From: Methanonatronarchaeum sp. AMET-Sl
GTDB taxonomy: Archaea > Halobacteriota > Methanonatronarchaeia > Methanonatronarchaeales > Methanonatronarchaeaceae
Assembly: GCF_029854155.1 (NCBI RefSeq)
Contig: NZ_CP122958.1
Span: 1,412,001 to 1,476,000 of the forward strand
Length of the DNA: 64,000 nt
Reading direction: 5' to 3'
This document shows, piece by piece, positions 27,918 through 36,901 of this stretch. The notes beneath the pieces were generated by a model. That model did no database searches and was not told the DNA's origin. It saw only the letters and a list, made by a program, of their open reading frames with translations. Position numbers and translations under genes: made by a program. Position 1 is the first letter of the stretch, and every line of letters starts with the position of its first letter.

Positions 27918-28595
27918 TTATCTACTTAGTCTTCTAGCTATTTCTCTGAAAAAAGAGCTTAAAGCTTGTTTAGTGAAAAGGGTTAATGGTGTTTTTATTA
28001 GTTCTATCTCTGTCTGGCTGGATCTTACTGCTTCGAATATTCCCTCTACTGTTTTTTCACAATCCAGTTTTGTAACTCCTCGTCCAACCATTGCGGGGAT
28101 ATGAGAGTCGCTTCCAGCAACTATAGGGATGTTGTTTTTCTTGGTATATTTTTTTGCTCTAGCGTTGGCTATTCCGGTTATATAACGTGAGTTATAGACC
28201 TCTACTGCATCGATTTTGTCTTTTAGTTTATCTATTTTCTGACCGATTCCATGTCTATATCTATGGAATAGATGTGGAACTATAATGAAGGCGTTTTCTT
28301 TTTTAGCTATTTCTATAGTCTTTTCTACTGATAGGCCTGACTCGATTTTTTTGTTAATCCCTAATACGATGAGGTGGCCGTCTTGTGTTGTCACTTCAAT
28401 TCCTGGAATCACTATTAGTTCTCTTTCTTTGCATATTTCTTGGGCTTCTATATTGCCTTCAATTCGGTCATGATCTGTTATAGCTATTGCATCTAGTCCT
28501 TGTTTTTCAGCAGAATCTATAATTTCTTTTATAGTGCCTGTTGCATCTTCGGAATATTCGGAATGAACGTGGAAGTCTACTCTAATATATCTCAC
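27918..28595 (-). CDS. PHP-domain phosphoesterase
   Basis: A polymerase-and-histidinol-phosphatase (PHP) family metalloenzyme of 225 aa. [12 protein letters not shown] (about 7-18), [10 protein letters not shown] (about 37-46), [13 protein letters not shown] (about 63-75), [11 protein letters not shown] (about 104-114) and [12 protein letters not shown] (about 158-169) give the full trinuclear metal set. Relatives include the 5'-3' nuclease/3',5'-nucleotide phosphatase YciV/TrpH; the substrate here is not known. A C-terminal amphipathic tail (about 200-225) is basic. Flanked by repeats on both sides and probably monocistronic. Confidence 0.88.
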   Translation of the reverse strand: MRYIRVDFHVHSEYSEDATGTIKEIIDSAEKQGLDAIAITDHDRIEGNIEAQEICKERELIVIPGIEVTTQDGHLIVLGINKKIESGLSVEKTIEIAKKENAFIIVPHLFHRYRHGIGQKIDKLKDKIDAVEVYNSRYITGIANARAKKYTKKNNIPIVAGSDSHIPAMVGRGVTKLDCEKTVEGIFEAVRSSQTEIELIKTPLTLFTKQALSSFFREIARRLSR

Positions 28596-28610
28596 CTATC
28601 TCTTATCTCA

Positions 28611-28702
28611 GTGACATCTTCACTTACCAAACCTTATGGTTTGTGAGGACAGTTCACAGTTGTCGGCTTCATTCCACGACTAAAGTCGTGGGCTTTCGGC
28701 TT
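28611..28702 (+). repeat. IS200/IS605-type right-end (omega-RNA 3' end)-like hairpin fused to a repeat head
   Basis: GTGACATCTTCAC (a repeat head) is followed by an ACCAAACC/GGTTTGT hairpin and then CCACGACTAAAGTCGTGG (28674-28691), continuing GGCTTTCGGCTTG. A CCACG..CGTGG hairpin with TAAA loop and GGCTTTC tail is what I recall for right ends of archaeal IS1341/TnpB elements. No tnpA or tnpB ORF is near. Confidence 0.5.
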
Positions 28703-28896
28703 GAAAAACTGTAATTTGTCTTCTCGGCAAAGGGGATAACTCTATTTCTCACTTAGTTTTAGGTTTTAGTATTAGTTTGGTATATCTATGTCCGTTTTTT
28801 AAGGGATATAATGGTTTTTTTGAGGTCAAAGGTAAGTTGGACTATGGTTTTGCATTTCTCCCTTAGTTATTCTGCTATCGCTTTCTGATATATGTG

Positions 28897-28945
28897 GCAT
28901 AATCCTCTCCCTGGAGAGGAGAGGTCTTAGCTCTGAGTTAAGAAT
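28897..28945 (+). repeat. Dispersed palindromic repeat
   Basis: GGCATAATCCTCTCCCTGGA, then GAGGAGAGGTCTTAGCTCTG, then AGTTAAGAAT. The head is altered but hairpin and tail match. It lies in the 484-bp gap before the MBL-rhodanese gene, which also holds the right-end-like hairpin and no gene. Confidence 0.6.
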
Positions 28946-29079
28946 GATTCAAGTTAGTTGTGGAGCTCTCTGCTTTATTTAGATTATAAAGCTGGTTTTT
29001 ATTTGTTTTATAGTTTTCTGTTTTTTTTTGTTTGGTTGAACGAATGTTTTTTATGTGTGTTATTAATAGATGTTATTTG

Positions 29080-30429
29080 ATGTTTTTTGAAAGAGTGGTT
29101 TCTGAGGGTTTGGCGCATTTTTCTTATGTAGTTGGTGATAAGGGGGAAGCGGTTGTTTTAGATCCAAGAAGAGATGTTTCTGTTTATTTTGATATTTGTC
29201 TTTCCAATGATTCGAGAATTAAGTTTGTACTTGAAACTCATCGTAATGAAGATTATGTTGTTGGTTCTCGGGAGATTTCTGATCGATGTGATGGCTCTGT
29301 TTTTCATGCGGATAGTCAATTAAATTATAGGTATGGTGGTGAGGTTGTTGAGGGAGATGAGTTTAAGGTCGGTGATTTGTTGATTAAGGCGATTAAAACC
29401 CCTGGCCATACCCCTGGTAGTATGAGTTATTTATTGTATGACAAAGATGGTGGGCCTTGGATTCTTTTTACTGGTGACTCTTTATTTGCTGGGGGGGTTG
29501 GAAGGACTGATTTGCTTGGGAGTCAGATGGTGGAGGAGATGACTGAAATGTTATATCAATCGATTTTCCGGAAAATCCTGCCTATAGGTGATGAAGTTAT
29601 AGTTTGTCCTGCACATGGCTCTGGCTCTGCATGTGGAGCTTCTATCTCAGATAGAGATTGGAGTACTATAGGTATTGAGAGAATGAGAAATCCAATGCTC
29701 CAGGTTGAAGATAAAGATGAATTTATTGAAAAGGTAGGTGTTGAACTTAAAAGACCACCATATTTCAGGAGAATGGAGGAGCTTAATCTATATCCACCTG
29801 TATTAAAAAGACTTCCTGTCCCTACTCCCCTTAAACCAAAGGAAGTTAAAGAAAGATTGAATGGTTACCAAATTTTGGATACCCGTACTGAGCTTGAGTT
29901 TGGGTCTGCACATCTCATGAACTCTATATCTATCATGTCTAAAAACCTACCTAGTTTTGCAGGTTGGTTTTTAAATTACGAAGAACCTGTTTTATTGATT
30001 ACAAACGATGTTGAGAACAACGTAAAAAAACTTATCCGATTGGGTTATGATAACATACAGGGATATCTATCCGGAGGTTTGTTAAGTTGGCATACCTCAG
30101 GATATCGAACTAAATCGATCGATACTATAACGGTCCATAAGTTATGTCAAAAAATAGATCGAGGCAAGGTAAACCACATACTGGACATTAGAGATGAAGA
30201 GGAATTGAATAGAGATGGTGAAATCGAAGGTTCGATTCAAATAGAATTAACTAAGCTTACAGAAAACACTGATAAAATCCCTAAAGATGGTGAACTATAC
30301 ATCTTTTGTGGTAGTGGTATAAGGTCTATGACTGCAGCAAGTGTTCTAGAGAGATATGGATTTAACAATCTAAATGTTGTTTTAGGGGGACTCGCAGGCT
30401 GGTCTTCAAGAAAAAAAGACATAGTCTAA
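29080..30429 (+). CDS. MBL-fold hydrolase with two rhodanese domains
   Basis: A 449-aa fusion. I start it at the ATG at 29080 ([20 protein letters not shown]), the usual N-terminus; in-frame upstream codons are unlikely. The metallo-beta-lactamase domain spans about 1-235, with [27 protein letters not shown] and [10 protein letters not shown]. The canonical THxHxDH is replaced by THRNEDY, a known variant subgroup in which metal binding must differ. The first rhodanese domain (about 255-340) lacks the active Cys. The second (about 360-445) has CGSGIRSM and should be active. By analogy with persulfide dioxygenase-rhodanese fusions it probably handles sulfane sulfur. Confidence 0.85.
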   Translation: MFFERVVSEGLAHFSYVVGDKGEAVVLDPRRDVSVYFDICLSNDSRIKFVLETHRNEDYVVGSREISDRCDGSVFHADSQLNYRYGGEVVEGDEFKVGDLLIKAIKTPGHTPGSMSYLLYDKDGGPWILFTGDSLFAGGVGRTDLLGSQMVEEMTEMLYQSIFRKILPIGDEVIVCPAHGSGSACGASISDRDWSTIGIERMRNPMLQVEDKDEFIEKVGVELKRPPYFRRMEELNLYPPVLKRLPVPTPLKPKEVKERLNGYQILDTRTELEFGSAHLMNSISIMSKNLPSFAGWFLNYEEPVLLITNDVENNVKKLIRLGYDNIQGYLSGGLLSWHTSGYRTKSIDTITVHKLCQKIDRGKVNHILDIRDEEELNRDGEIEGSIQIELTKLTENTDKIPKDGELYIFCGSGIRSMTAASVLERYGFNNLNVVLGGLAGWSSRKKDIV

Positions 30430-30442
30430 AATCTCTAAAATC

Positions 30443-30500
30443 CCTTTTTTTCTACAAAGAGAAACTGGGTGAGGTTCTTAGGCCTGGATTAAAATAAAAA
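30443..30500 (+). repeat. Dispersed palindromic repeat, degenerate
   Basis: GAGGTTCTTAGGCCTGGATT followed by AAAATAAAA preserves the tail; the hairpin (TACAAAGAGAAACTGGG) has decayed. It lies between the MBL-rhodanese gene and the small ORF. Confidence 0.35.
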
Positions 30501-30527
30501 ATATTGGGGTTTAAGGAGGTTCGCTTT

Positions 30528-30800
<273 letters not shown>

Positions 30801-30865
30801 TACCTAAATAAGTTTCGGTGTTTTTTACAAAGATTTATAAGTTTACGGGTAATATTCGGTTCTAA

Positions 30866-31645
30866 ATGGTTATTCCGGAGATTTCACCAAAGGATGTAAC
30901 TAGAAAAATAACTGAGTTTATAGAAAAAGAAGTAGAACGTTCTGGGTCAAAAGGTGTAGTTATTGGGTTGAGCGGTGGGCTTGATTCTACTGTTTTAGCG
31001 TATTTATGTTCTGAGATAGAAAATATAGATGTTTTAGGGATTTCACTTCCCATAAGCAATAGTAATAAAGAAGTAAAACAAATCAAGAAAAACCTAGATA
31101 TCTTTTTTAGAGAAATCAAAATAGAAAGCATCATAAACTCTTTTTCAACTTCTATCCCAGAGATAGATCGACCATCAAATACAAAACTAGCTGACGGCAA
31201 TTTAATAGCCCGAACCCGGATGTCCATTCTGTATTATTACTCAAACATTAACAACATGCTAGTAATGGGGACAGGGAATAAAAGTGAGATATATATCGGA
31301 TATTTCACCAAGCATGGTGATGGAGCTGCTGATATCCAGCCAATTGGAGATTTATATAAAACCCAGGTACGGGAGTTGGCAAAACATCTTGGCGTACCTA
31401 AAAAAATAATCAATAAAGAACCAACTGCAGGTTTATGGAAGGGCCAGACCGATAAAAATGAGATTGGTATGGACTACCAAACTCTAGATTCAATTATTCA
31501 CAAACTCGAAGAAAAAGAGTCCTCAATCAATCAGACTTCAAACTCTCTAGATATAAATAGTGAGTTGGTTATAAAAGTTAAAAATATGCATGAAAAAACA
31601 GTTCACAAGAGGAAAATGCCTCCAATCTGCCGAATAAATAAATAA
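30866..31645 (+). CDS. nadE: NAD+ synthase, NH3-dependent
   Basis: Amidates nicotinic acid adenine dinucleotide to NAD+. The N-type ATP pyrophosphatase motif [15 protein letters not shown] is at about 35-49. Further family marks are [17 protein letters not shown] (about 111-127), [20 protein letters not shown] (about 136-155), [20 protein letters not shown] (about 159-178) and [20 protein letters not shown] (about 185-204). 259 aa with no glutaminase domain is the archaeal ammonia-dependent form. Confidence 0.95.
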   Translation: MVIPEISPKDVTRKITEFIEKEVERSGSKGVVIGLSGGLDSTVLAYLCSEIENIDVLGISLPISNSNKEVKQIKKNLDIFFREIKIESIINSFSTSIPEIDRPSNTKLADGNLIARTRMSILYYYSNINNMLVMGTGNKSEIYIGYFTKHGDGAADIQPIGDLYKTQVRELAKHLGVPKKIINKEPTAGLWKGQTDKNEIGMDYQTLDSIIHKLEEKESSINQTSNSLDINSELVIKVKNMHEKTVHKRKMPPICRINK

Positions 31646-31661
31646 TCTTTTTTCACAATCT

Positions 31662-31705
31662 ATGACTAAGGACCTCTTTCTCTTCAAGGAGAAGAGGATT
31701 TCACT
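31662..31705 (-). repeat. Dispersed palindromic repeat, partial
   Basis: GACTAAGGACCTCTTTCTCT then TCAAGGAGAAGAGGATTTCA, a good hairpin ending TTTCAC like the copy at 34.3 kb. The tail half (TTGATTCAGGGC) is mostly gone. Confidence 0.45.
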
Positions 31706-32192
31706 TATTAGTTTGACATTTCATTATTATTGCGCTATCGCCATTTGAATAATAGTTATCCACAATCTTGGATTTCTCAAACCCAACTGCTTCATAAAAT
31801 CTTATCGCCGTTTTATTAGTTATCCTTACATGGCACCATAATTCAGATAACTCTTGTTTCACTCTATTTATTAAAACAGAACCAACACCATTTCTTGTAT
31901 ACTCCGGATGTACACCGAAAATAGATATATATCCGTTGCGTCTGAAAATTATGAATCCAACAACTTCATTGTTTATTTTAGCTACATAACACTCATTGGC
32001 ACTGAAATCAGCAGAAAAAGTTAAAAAATCCTGCCGCAACATACCTGTATGTTGATTACACTCTACCTTAACTCTCCAAGCAGGAAGAAGTTCTTTAATT
32101 CCAGCCCTTAAAACCTCTAAATCCGATAAAAACTCCTCTAACCCTACAGCCAAATCCGAATCAGAGTTTCCAACACTAATCTCTTTCGCCAT
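31701..32192 (-). CDS. GNAT-family N-acetyltransferase
   Basis: An acetyl-CoA-dependent acetyltransferase of about 163 aa. The core is [37 protein letters not shown] (about 100-119, acetyl-CoA loop RNGVGS in place of RxxGxG/A) and [20 protein letters not shown] (about 132-151). The N-terminal 70 residues are less conserved. RimI-like architecture; acceptor unknown. The start is taken at ATG 32192 rather than TTG 32198; neither has a strong Shine-Dalgarno. Confidence 0.85.
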   Translation of the reverse strand: MAKEISVGNSDSDLAVGLEEFLSDLEVLRAGIKELLPAWRVKVECNQHTGMLRQDFLTFSADFSANECYVAKINNEVVGFIIFRRNGYISIFGVHPEYTRNGVGSVLINRVKQELSELWCHVRITNKTAIRFYEAVGFEKSKIVDNYYSNGDSAIIMKCQTNK

Positions 32193-32446
32193 CTTCAATC
32201 AAACCCAAAACCATTATCAACACAAATTAATTTACGGCAACCGAATCAAACACACCAAACCAAATATTAATTTCTAACTAACATCCCTCAATACAAGAAT
32301 ACTATTTTGATTAAAATATCATTTCCCATCAATTCTGGATATTAAACTATACCATCACCAAATTAAAAGATTAAATTAAAATAAATTTACTCATTAAAAT
32401 AGATCTATATAGTTAAAAACTATTTAAAAAAAGTTTTGTAGAAATT

Positions 32447-32526
32447 GGAGGAATAAAATAAATGATATAAACACCAATATTGTTTAAGGAATATTTGGAA
32501 GGCTTTAATTTAAATCAAGCCTTTTT
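32447..32526 (+). promoter_or_regulatory. Leader with a two-codon mini-ORF and hairpin before the flavin-reductase gene
   Basis: GGAGG (32447-32451) is followed ten bases later by ATG-ATA-TAA (32462-32470), a minimal ORF. Then AAGGCTT (32499-32505) pairs with AAGCCTT (32517-32523) and runs into TTTTT, just before CTGGAGG and the real ATG at 32542. It resembles an attenuator. The rest of the gap 32193-32446 is featureless AT-rich DNA, with a possible TATA near 32412. Confidence 0.4.
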
Positions 32527-32541
32527 CTGGAGGTTTATATT

Positions 32542-33090
32542 ATGAATGTTAGTTTGGATAAGTATTATGGATTAATTTCTCCTCGGCCTACAGTATGTAT
32601 ATCAACTGTTGATAGTGATGGTAATAGTAATCTAGCTCCGTATAGTTTTTTAACCCCTTTGTCCTTTGACCCTCCATTGATTGTTATTGGTGTTGGTGAG
32701 GGAAAAGATACTTTGGTTAACGCGAGAGAAATCGGTGATTTTGTGGTAACCCCACTGACAGAAGAATGGATGGTTGAAGGAATTAAAACAGGAAAATCAT
32801 TACCTAAAGGAGAAAGTGAGTTCGAATTAGCAGGTTTAAATACCGTTAGTTCTGAGAAGATTGATTCTCCAAGTGTTGCTGAAGCAAAAGTAAATATAGA
32901 GTGTGAGTATTACGATGAATTCGAAGTTGGAGATCACATACTTTTAGTTGGAGAAGTTGTGAATATATCTGCTAGTGAAGATGCTGTTAAAAATAGTAGG
33001 TTAGCTATAGAAAACCTAGGGGCTGTCGGTCATATCTCTGGAGAAGAGTTTTCAATAGCTAGAGAGATAACAAAAATTAAAAGAAGTTAA
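32542..33090 (+). CDS. Flavin reductase-like domain protein (flavoredoxin type)
   Basis: An FMN-binding split-barrel protein of 182 aa. [20 protein letters not shown] (about 15-34) with [20 protein letters not shown] (about 35-54) and [20 protein letters not shown] are the classic flavin reductase-like signature; [11 protein letters not shown] is the late strand. Relatives in methanogens include flavoredoxins and F420/FMN oxidoreductases; the partner is unknown. Strong CTGGAGG 10 bases upstream. It is followed at 110 bp by the substrate-binding lipoprotein gene. Confidence 0.87.
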   Translation: MNVSLDKYYGLISPRPTVCISTVDSDGNSNLAPYSFLTPLSFDPPLIVIGVGEGKDTLVNAREIGDFVVTPLTEEWMVEGIKTGKSLPKGESEFELAGLNTVSSEKIDSPSVAEAKVNIECEYYDEFEVGDHILLVGEVVNISASEDAVKNSRLAIENLGAVGHISGEEFSIAREITKIKRS

Positions 33091-33199
33091 TTAAGTTGTA
33101 TCTAAAAAACTGACTTATAAAAGGGGTTTGTTGTAACAACCTTATACGTGTTTTAGGTTGTTTAAGAGGATTTATACGTCTTTTAATGGAGTGATTTGT

Positions 33200-34306
33200 T
33201 TGAAAAAACTTAGGAAGCTTTCAAGAAGAGATTTCATTAAGTTGACAGGTGGTGTAGCCGCGGTAGCTACTGTTGGTGGTTGTATAGATGGGATTATTCC
33301 TGATACAGATGTTCAGTTAATAGTTAGATCTCCACCGCAGATGGTTGAAGAGCTCGGTGTGAACTCTATTGATGGCTTTATGGCTTGGGAGCCGTTTAAC
33401 GCGGAAGCAGTTGTTTCCGGATATGGAAACATCATTATGGAGAGCGGTGAGATATGGCCAAACCATCCATGTTGTGTTATGGCCTACAATAAAGAGTGGT
33501 TCGATGAGAATGATGATTCAGAAAATATATTGAAAAGAATTGCCTGGGTGCAAGTTAAGTCAACTCGATGGATTAATGAAGCTCTTGATGAAGATAGTGA
33601 TGAATATGACGAGGTTGTTGATTTATCGAGAGACTTTACAGATAGGGGTGAAGAAGTAGTGGAAAAGGCTTTTGGACCTATAAAATTCGAATATGAGTTG
33701 AATAAGGATGGTACTCAAAGATATATTGAGGATCTTGAAGAGTATCAGATATTCGATTTTGCTCGTTGGAACGAGGTTGGTTATGAAGATGCTGAAGAAT
33801 ACGCCGAAGATATTATAGAGAATGAATATATTGAATGGGCGATTGAAAACATCGAGTTATCTGCTGAAGAGGTTGTTGAAGAGACCGGTGGTGAATATGG
33901 ATATGAAATAAACATCGGTCACCTTGAAAACGACCTTCACCAACTCGCGTATATAGTGGCTAGTGAAAAAGGTTTTTTTGAAGCTGTTGGCTTGACTATC
34001 GATGAACCATCAATATATCCAAATGGAGCTGAACTAATGCGAAGTGGTTTTGGAGATAACGACATTGATATAGGATATCTCGGAACAACACCCGCTTTGA
34101 TTCATAGGATAAATACCCCTGGATGTGAAATAGGTATTTTCACTGGTGTTAATGAAGAAGGCTCTGCCATAGTCGCAAAAGAGGGGATTGAAGAGATTGA
34201 AGATTTCGCCGAAATCGAAGACGCTGTCTATGCAACTCCTGGGGAAGGAACAATGCAAGAATTCATGTCAATCCGGGTTTTCGATGACGCTGGACTAACA
34301 CTATAA
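33200..34306 (+). CDS. Tat-exported substrate-binding lipoprotein with permuted NMT1/SsuA-like halves
   Basis: A 368-aa extracytoplasmic solute-binding protein. I start it at TTG 33200, six bases after GGAGTG, giving a Tat lipoprotein signal: [11 protein letters not shown] then AAVATVGGC (lipobox Cys at about 28). Unusually, the half that normally comes second ([20 protein letters not shown], then [13 protein letters not shown] and [10 protein letters not shown]) occupies about 43-110. The half that normally comes first ([52 protein letters not shown]) occupies about 235-368. A 120-residue acidic helical linker joins them. No permease or ATPase gene is adjacent. Sulfonate, nitrate or taurine-like ligands are possible. 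Confidence 0.8.
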   Translation: MKKLRKLSRRDFIKLTGGVAAVATVGGCIDGIIPDTDVQLIVRSPPQMVEELGVNSIDGFMAWEPFNAEAVVSGYGNIIMESGEIWPNHPCCVMAYNKEWFDENDDSENILKRIAWVQVKSTRWINEALDEDSDEYDEVVDLSRDFTDRGEEVVEKAFGPIKFEYELNKDGTQRYIEDLEEYQIFDFARWNEVGYEDAEEYAEDIIENEYIEWAIENIELSAEEVVEETGGEYGYEINIGHLENDLHQLAYIVASEKGFFEAVGLTIDEPSIYPNGAELMRSGFGDNDIDIGYLGTTPALIHRINTPGCEIGIFTGVNEEGSAIVAKEGIEEIEDFAEIEDAVYATPGEGTMQEFMSIRVFDDAGLTL

Positions 34307-34337
34307 CCCCTACTCAATTTCTTCCCTATTTTACCCA

Positions 34338-34385
34338 AACTCTGAGCTAAAACCTCATCCTCTAGGAAGGAGGAGAGGTTTCACT
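34338..34385 (-). repeat. Dispersed palindromic repeat
   Basis: AACTCTGAGCTAAAACCTCA, then TCCTCTAGGAAGGAGGAGAG, then GTTTCAC. Complete hairpin and a degenerate tail, between convergent genes. Confidence 0.55.
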
Positions 34386-34755
34386 TTTTATTAATGTAGT
34401 ATGTTGTTATCACATCAATTATTACGCCATAAACAACTCCTGCAAACCAACTAGGTATGTCATTGAATCCAGTTGTTATTGCTATTGCCGTTGTTACAAA
34501 TACACCAAGTATGAGGCCTCTTATTGCTGAATTTTTAAGCCAGTTATCCTTTCCAGGGATTAAAGTCCAAGTTCCTGCGAAACCTATTATTGCACCCATC
34601 ACTACCCTGTTATACCACATTCCTGTTATAAACCATTCATTGCCTTCAAAGCCTATTCGGCCTCCTACACCGATTATGCAGAAAATTCCTAGTATTGCTC
34701 CCAATAAAATTGCAGTTCCTATTCTCTTTGAATTAAAATTCATTTCAAAATTCAT
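34381..34755 (-). CDS. Small integral membrane protein of unknown function
   Basis: A 124-aa protein with four predicted TM segments (about 12-30, 45-65, 78-95, 102-120). GRIGFEGNEWFITGMWYNRV and VMGAIIGFAGTW link the first two. The N-terminus has a small internal duplication (MNFEMNF), so translation may start at either Met. No catalytic or transport motif is recognised. Convergent with the lipoprotein gene; a repeat overlaps its last codons. Confidence 0.6.
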   Translation of the reverse strand: MNFEMNFNSKRIGTAILLGAILGIFCIIGVGGRIGFEGNEWFITGMWYNRVVMGAIIGFAGTWTLIPGKDNWLKNSAIRGLILGVFVTTAIAITTGFNDIPSWFAGVVYGVIIDVITTYYINKK

Positions 34756-35220
34756 TTTAATACTATTTCCTTTATTTTATTAGTGGTTTAATCTTCACAT
34801 AGAAAACGTAAAGGTTTTTTCCCAAACGGTTTAATGTAATTTTACATTTTTATCGTTTTAGTTTAGACTTTCGAATTTTTTATATTATTAAACAAGTTCT
34901 TGAAAAAATATTTTTCTGGTTAAAACCTGTTTAATCAGTTTTAAACGGCTTGTTATTTTAGAAATTATTAAAGGAATGAATAATGTTAATATTATCCTGA
35001 TTAAGTGTCTAAAAATCTCTTATTTAGGGAGTGACAGAGGTCAGGTCTTGTGAATAGAGGTTGTCTTTGGCATTATTCGTGAGTTGAGGGAGAATACCGT
35101 TTTAGGTGATTATAAAGAGTTTTGGGTTTCTCTATCTAAATCGATGTAGTTTGAATTTTAGAGTTTAAGAAGGGTGTAGGGGGTGGTTTTTGTTTAGAAT
35201 TAGGGCTTTAAATAGATCTA
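34756..35220. other. Gene-free AT-rich stretch
   Basis: No ORF of credible length. A 32-codon open segment (35054-35149, ending in TAG) reads like protein (IRELRENTVLGDYKEFW) but has no start codon. No repeat of the dispersed family is present. Confidence 0.3.
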
Positions 35221-35236
35221 TACTTTATATATAAGA
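35221..35236 (+). promoter_or_regulatory. TATA box for the small basic protein / ubiquitin-like operon
   Basis: TACTTTATATATAAG is the clearest TATA element of this region. Initiation about 25 bp downstream would leave a leader of roughly 90-100 nt before the ATG at 35356. Confidence 0.45.
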
Positions 35237-35355
35237 TGGTTTTTGTTTGTGGGAATAGTTTAGTGGTGTATATTTGTATTGTTTTATCGATAGATTTTTA
35301 GAGTTTAATTTCTAGATAGGTATGTAGGGTTTGATCTTGCCTCTAGGTGATGAAT

Positions 35356-35469
35356 ATGTCTAGGAAGAGAAAAGGACGTAAAAAGTCTAAGGAACTCGAG
35401 GAGAAACTGCTTGAAGAGCATCTTGATGACATTAAGAAGATTGAGGAGGGGAAAGAATCGGAAGAGTGA
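35356..35469 (+). CDS. Tiny basic/acidic protein (37 aa) coupled to the ubiquitin-like gene
   Basis: [20 protein letters not shown] followed by a helical acidic half ending GKESEE. The first twelve residues are almost all Lys/Arg and the rest is a charged amphipathic helix. The ATG at 35356 lies at good distance from AGGTG (35345-35349); an ATG at 35350 is in frame but too close. Its stop overlaps the GTG start of the next gene (GTGA), showing translational coupling. I recognise no family; nucleic-acid contact or a partner for the ubiquitin-like protein is inference. Confidence 0.6.
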   Translation: MSRKRKGRKKSKELEEKLLEEHLDDIKKIEEGKESEE

Positions 35470-35660
35470 TTGTTGAGTTAGAGGATGAAGAGATTGAAGT
35501 AGAGGTGAGTGAAGGGGAGAAGATATCGAGTCTGGTTGAGGAACTTGATATTGATGCTGAATCCATGGTTTTCACTATGGATGATAGGTTTGTGCCGATG
35601 GATGAAGAAATTAGGGGGTCTAGCCGTATAGGGGTTCATAGAGTTGTTTCTGGAGGTTGA
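35466..35660 (+). CDS. Ubiquitin-like MoaD/ThiS family protein (small archaeal modifier-like)
   Basis: A 64-aa beta-grasp protein ending in Gly-Gly (VHRVVSGG), the hallmark of proteins adenylated at the C-terminus by an E1-like enzyme for sulfur transfer or protein conjugation. [20 protein letters not shown] gives the first hairpin, and [14 protein letters not shown] the ThiS-like central part. It starts with GTG overlapping the preceding gene. No E1-like, moaE or thiG gene is in the window, so whether it serves thiouridine, cofactor synthesis or SAMPylation is open. A hairpin terminator follows. Confidence 0.8.
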   Translation: MIVELEDEEIEVEVSEGEKISSLVEELDIDAESMVFTMDDRFVPMDEEIRGSSRIGVHRVVSGG

Positions 35661-35663
35661 TTT

Positions 35664-35700
35664 TGGGTTTATTTAAAACCCATTTCCTTTCTTTTCTTTT
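35664..35700 (+). terminator. Hairpin plus pyrimidine tract after the ubiquitin-like gene
   Basis: TGGGTTT (35664-35670) and AAACCCA (35676-35682) form a 7-bp stem followed by a T/C-rich run with several T-tracts. Good candidate terminator. Confidence 0.55.
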
Positions 35701-35714
35701 TTTGTTTTTTGTTT

Positions 35715-36476
35715 TTAGTGTTGGTGTGGTACAAAGGTTTCCACTCCTAATATGATTGCTATTCCTAGTAGGAACATTGTTAGGATGATTATGCTTGTTT
35801 TTATGTTTTCTCCGTTATGTATTTCTGGTATTAGGTCTGCCGCACCTATGTATATGAATGCTCCTGCTGCAAAAGGTATTATGAATACGGGGTCGATTAT
35901 TTCTGCTCCTATGTATGCTACTATTCCTCCTGGTATTATTAGTAGTGCTGCGAGGAAGTTGACGAATAGTGCTTTTAGTTTTTCCCAGCCGCCGTAGACT
36001 AATATTCCAAAGTTTCCTAGTTCTTGTGGTATCTCGTGTGCTGCTACTCCTATGGCAGTTACTATCCCAAGACTGTAGTCAACAAGGAATGCAGCGCCTA
36101 TTAATATTCCATCAACGAAGTTATGAATTCCGTTTGCTATCAGTATCATATAGCTAAATGGGGTTTTCACGTGTTCTTCTGGTGCTTTATGGCAGTGATG
36201 CCAATTAAGGTATTGTTCAAGTATGAAAAAGAAAACAAAGCCCCCTATTATCAGTAGTGGTGCTGTAAGCTCTCCATGTCCAACTCCAAGCTCGTAAAAT
36301 GCTTCAGGTATTAGGTGTATAAATGCTGCAGCGATCAATGTTCCTGCTGCGAAAGCCACTAACAGTTTAATGAGTTTTTTGAAAGTTTTATTACTTAATG
36401 CTAGAGTTAATATCCCAATCCAAGCTAGAAGCGCTATTATGGTTGTTGCCGTTAGAATCCAGATTAATTCCTGCAT
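35715..36476 (-). CDS. ZIP-family divalent metal transporter
   Basis: An integral membrane metal (Zn2+/Fe2+-type) importer of 253 aa with about eight TM segments. The metal path is intact: HLIPEAFYE (about 53-61) in TM2, [18 protein letters not shown] (about 112-129) in TM4 and [19 protein letters not shown] (about 144-162) in TM5. A His-containing loop ([12 protein letters not shown], about 92-103) lies between TM3 and TM4, and the protein ends VPHQH. It converges with the ubiquitin-like operon and is probably monocistronic. Confidence 0.93.
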   Translation of the reverse strand: MQELIWILTATTIIALLAWIGILTLALSNKTFKKLIKLLVAFAAGTLIAAAFIHLIPEAFYELGVGHGELTAPLLIIGGFVFFFILEQYLNWHHCHKAPEEHVKTPFSYMILIANGIHNFVDGILIGAAFLVDYSLGIVTAIGVAAHEIPQELGNFGILVYGGWEKLKALFVNFLAALLIIPGGIVAYIGAEIIDPVFIIPFAAGAFIYIGAADLIPEIHNGENIKTSIIILTMFLLGIAIILGVETFVPHQH

Positions 36477-36901
36477 CTTTATCTCCAGTAATATATTAAT
36501 TTATTTAATCACTCTTTTCATATTCTGACATCCAGCCGGAATTAAATCAGGGGTAGGTTTCAGACTGGTTGTGTGTTGATGGATATTTATTTTGTTTTGC
36601 ATTTCCACATTACTTTATTTTTATATTTAAAAATGGTTTCAAAAATCTATAGGGATCATAACTTGTTTTTATTCAAGGTATCTATTTTTTGTAGTGACAT
36701 CCTCCTCTCTCTAAAGAGGAGAGGTCTTAGCCCTGAGTTAAGATAAATCAATGTGTCTGGAGAAATTAAGTGTTGGATTTTGAGTTTAGAAGGAGTTTTT
36801 TTGTTTGTAGGTTTATTATATTTGTCTTAACGGAGTTTTTAGGGAGTTTATAGGTTTTTTTGGTTTTTGTTGATGTTGGGTTGGGGTGGTTTGTTTTTAT
36901 T
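36477..36901. other. Intergenic ZIP-phoU
   Basis: About 425 bp without an ORF. It contains one full dispersed repeat (listed separately) and presumably the ZIP promoter and the end of the pst-phoU transcript. No clear hairpin terminator right after phoU. Confidence 0.3.
36694..36747 (+). repeat. Dispersed palindromic repeat, best-preserved copy
   Basis: GTGACATCCTCCTCTCTCTA, then AAGAGGAGAGGTCTTAGCCC, then TGAGTTAAGATAA. The head, the CCTCCTCTCT/AGAGGAGAGG-type hairpin with CTAAAG loop and the tail are all present. I use it as the family reference. Confidence 0.7.

Noticed and set aside
35054..35149. Open segment reading IRELRENTVLGDYKEFW
   Set aside because: No start codon, only 32 codons, no Shine-Dalgarno and no recognisable family.
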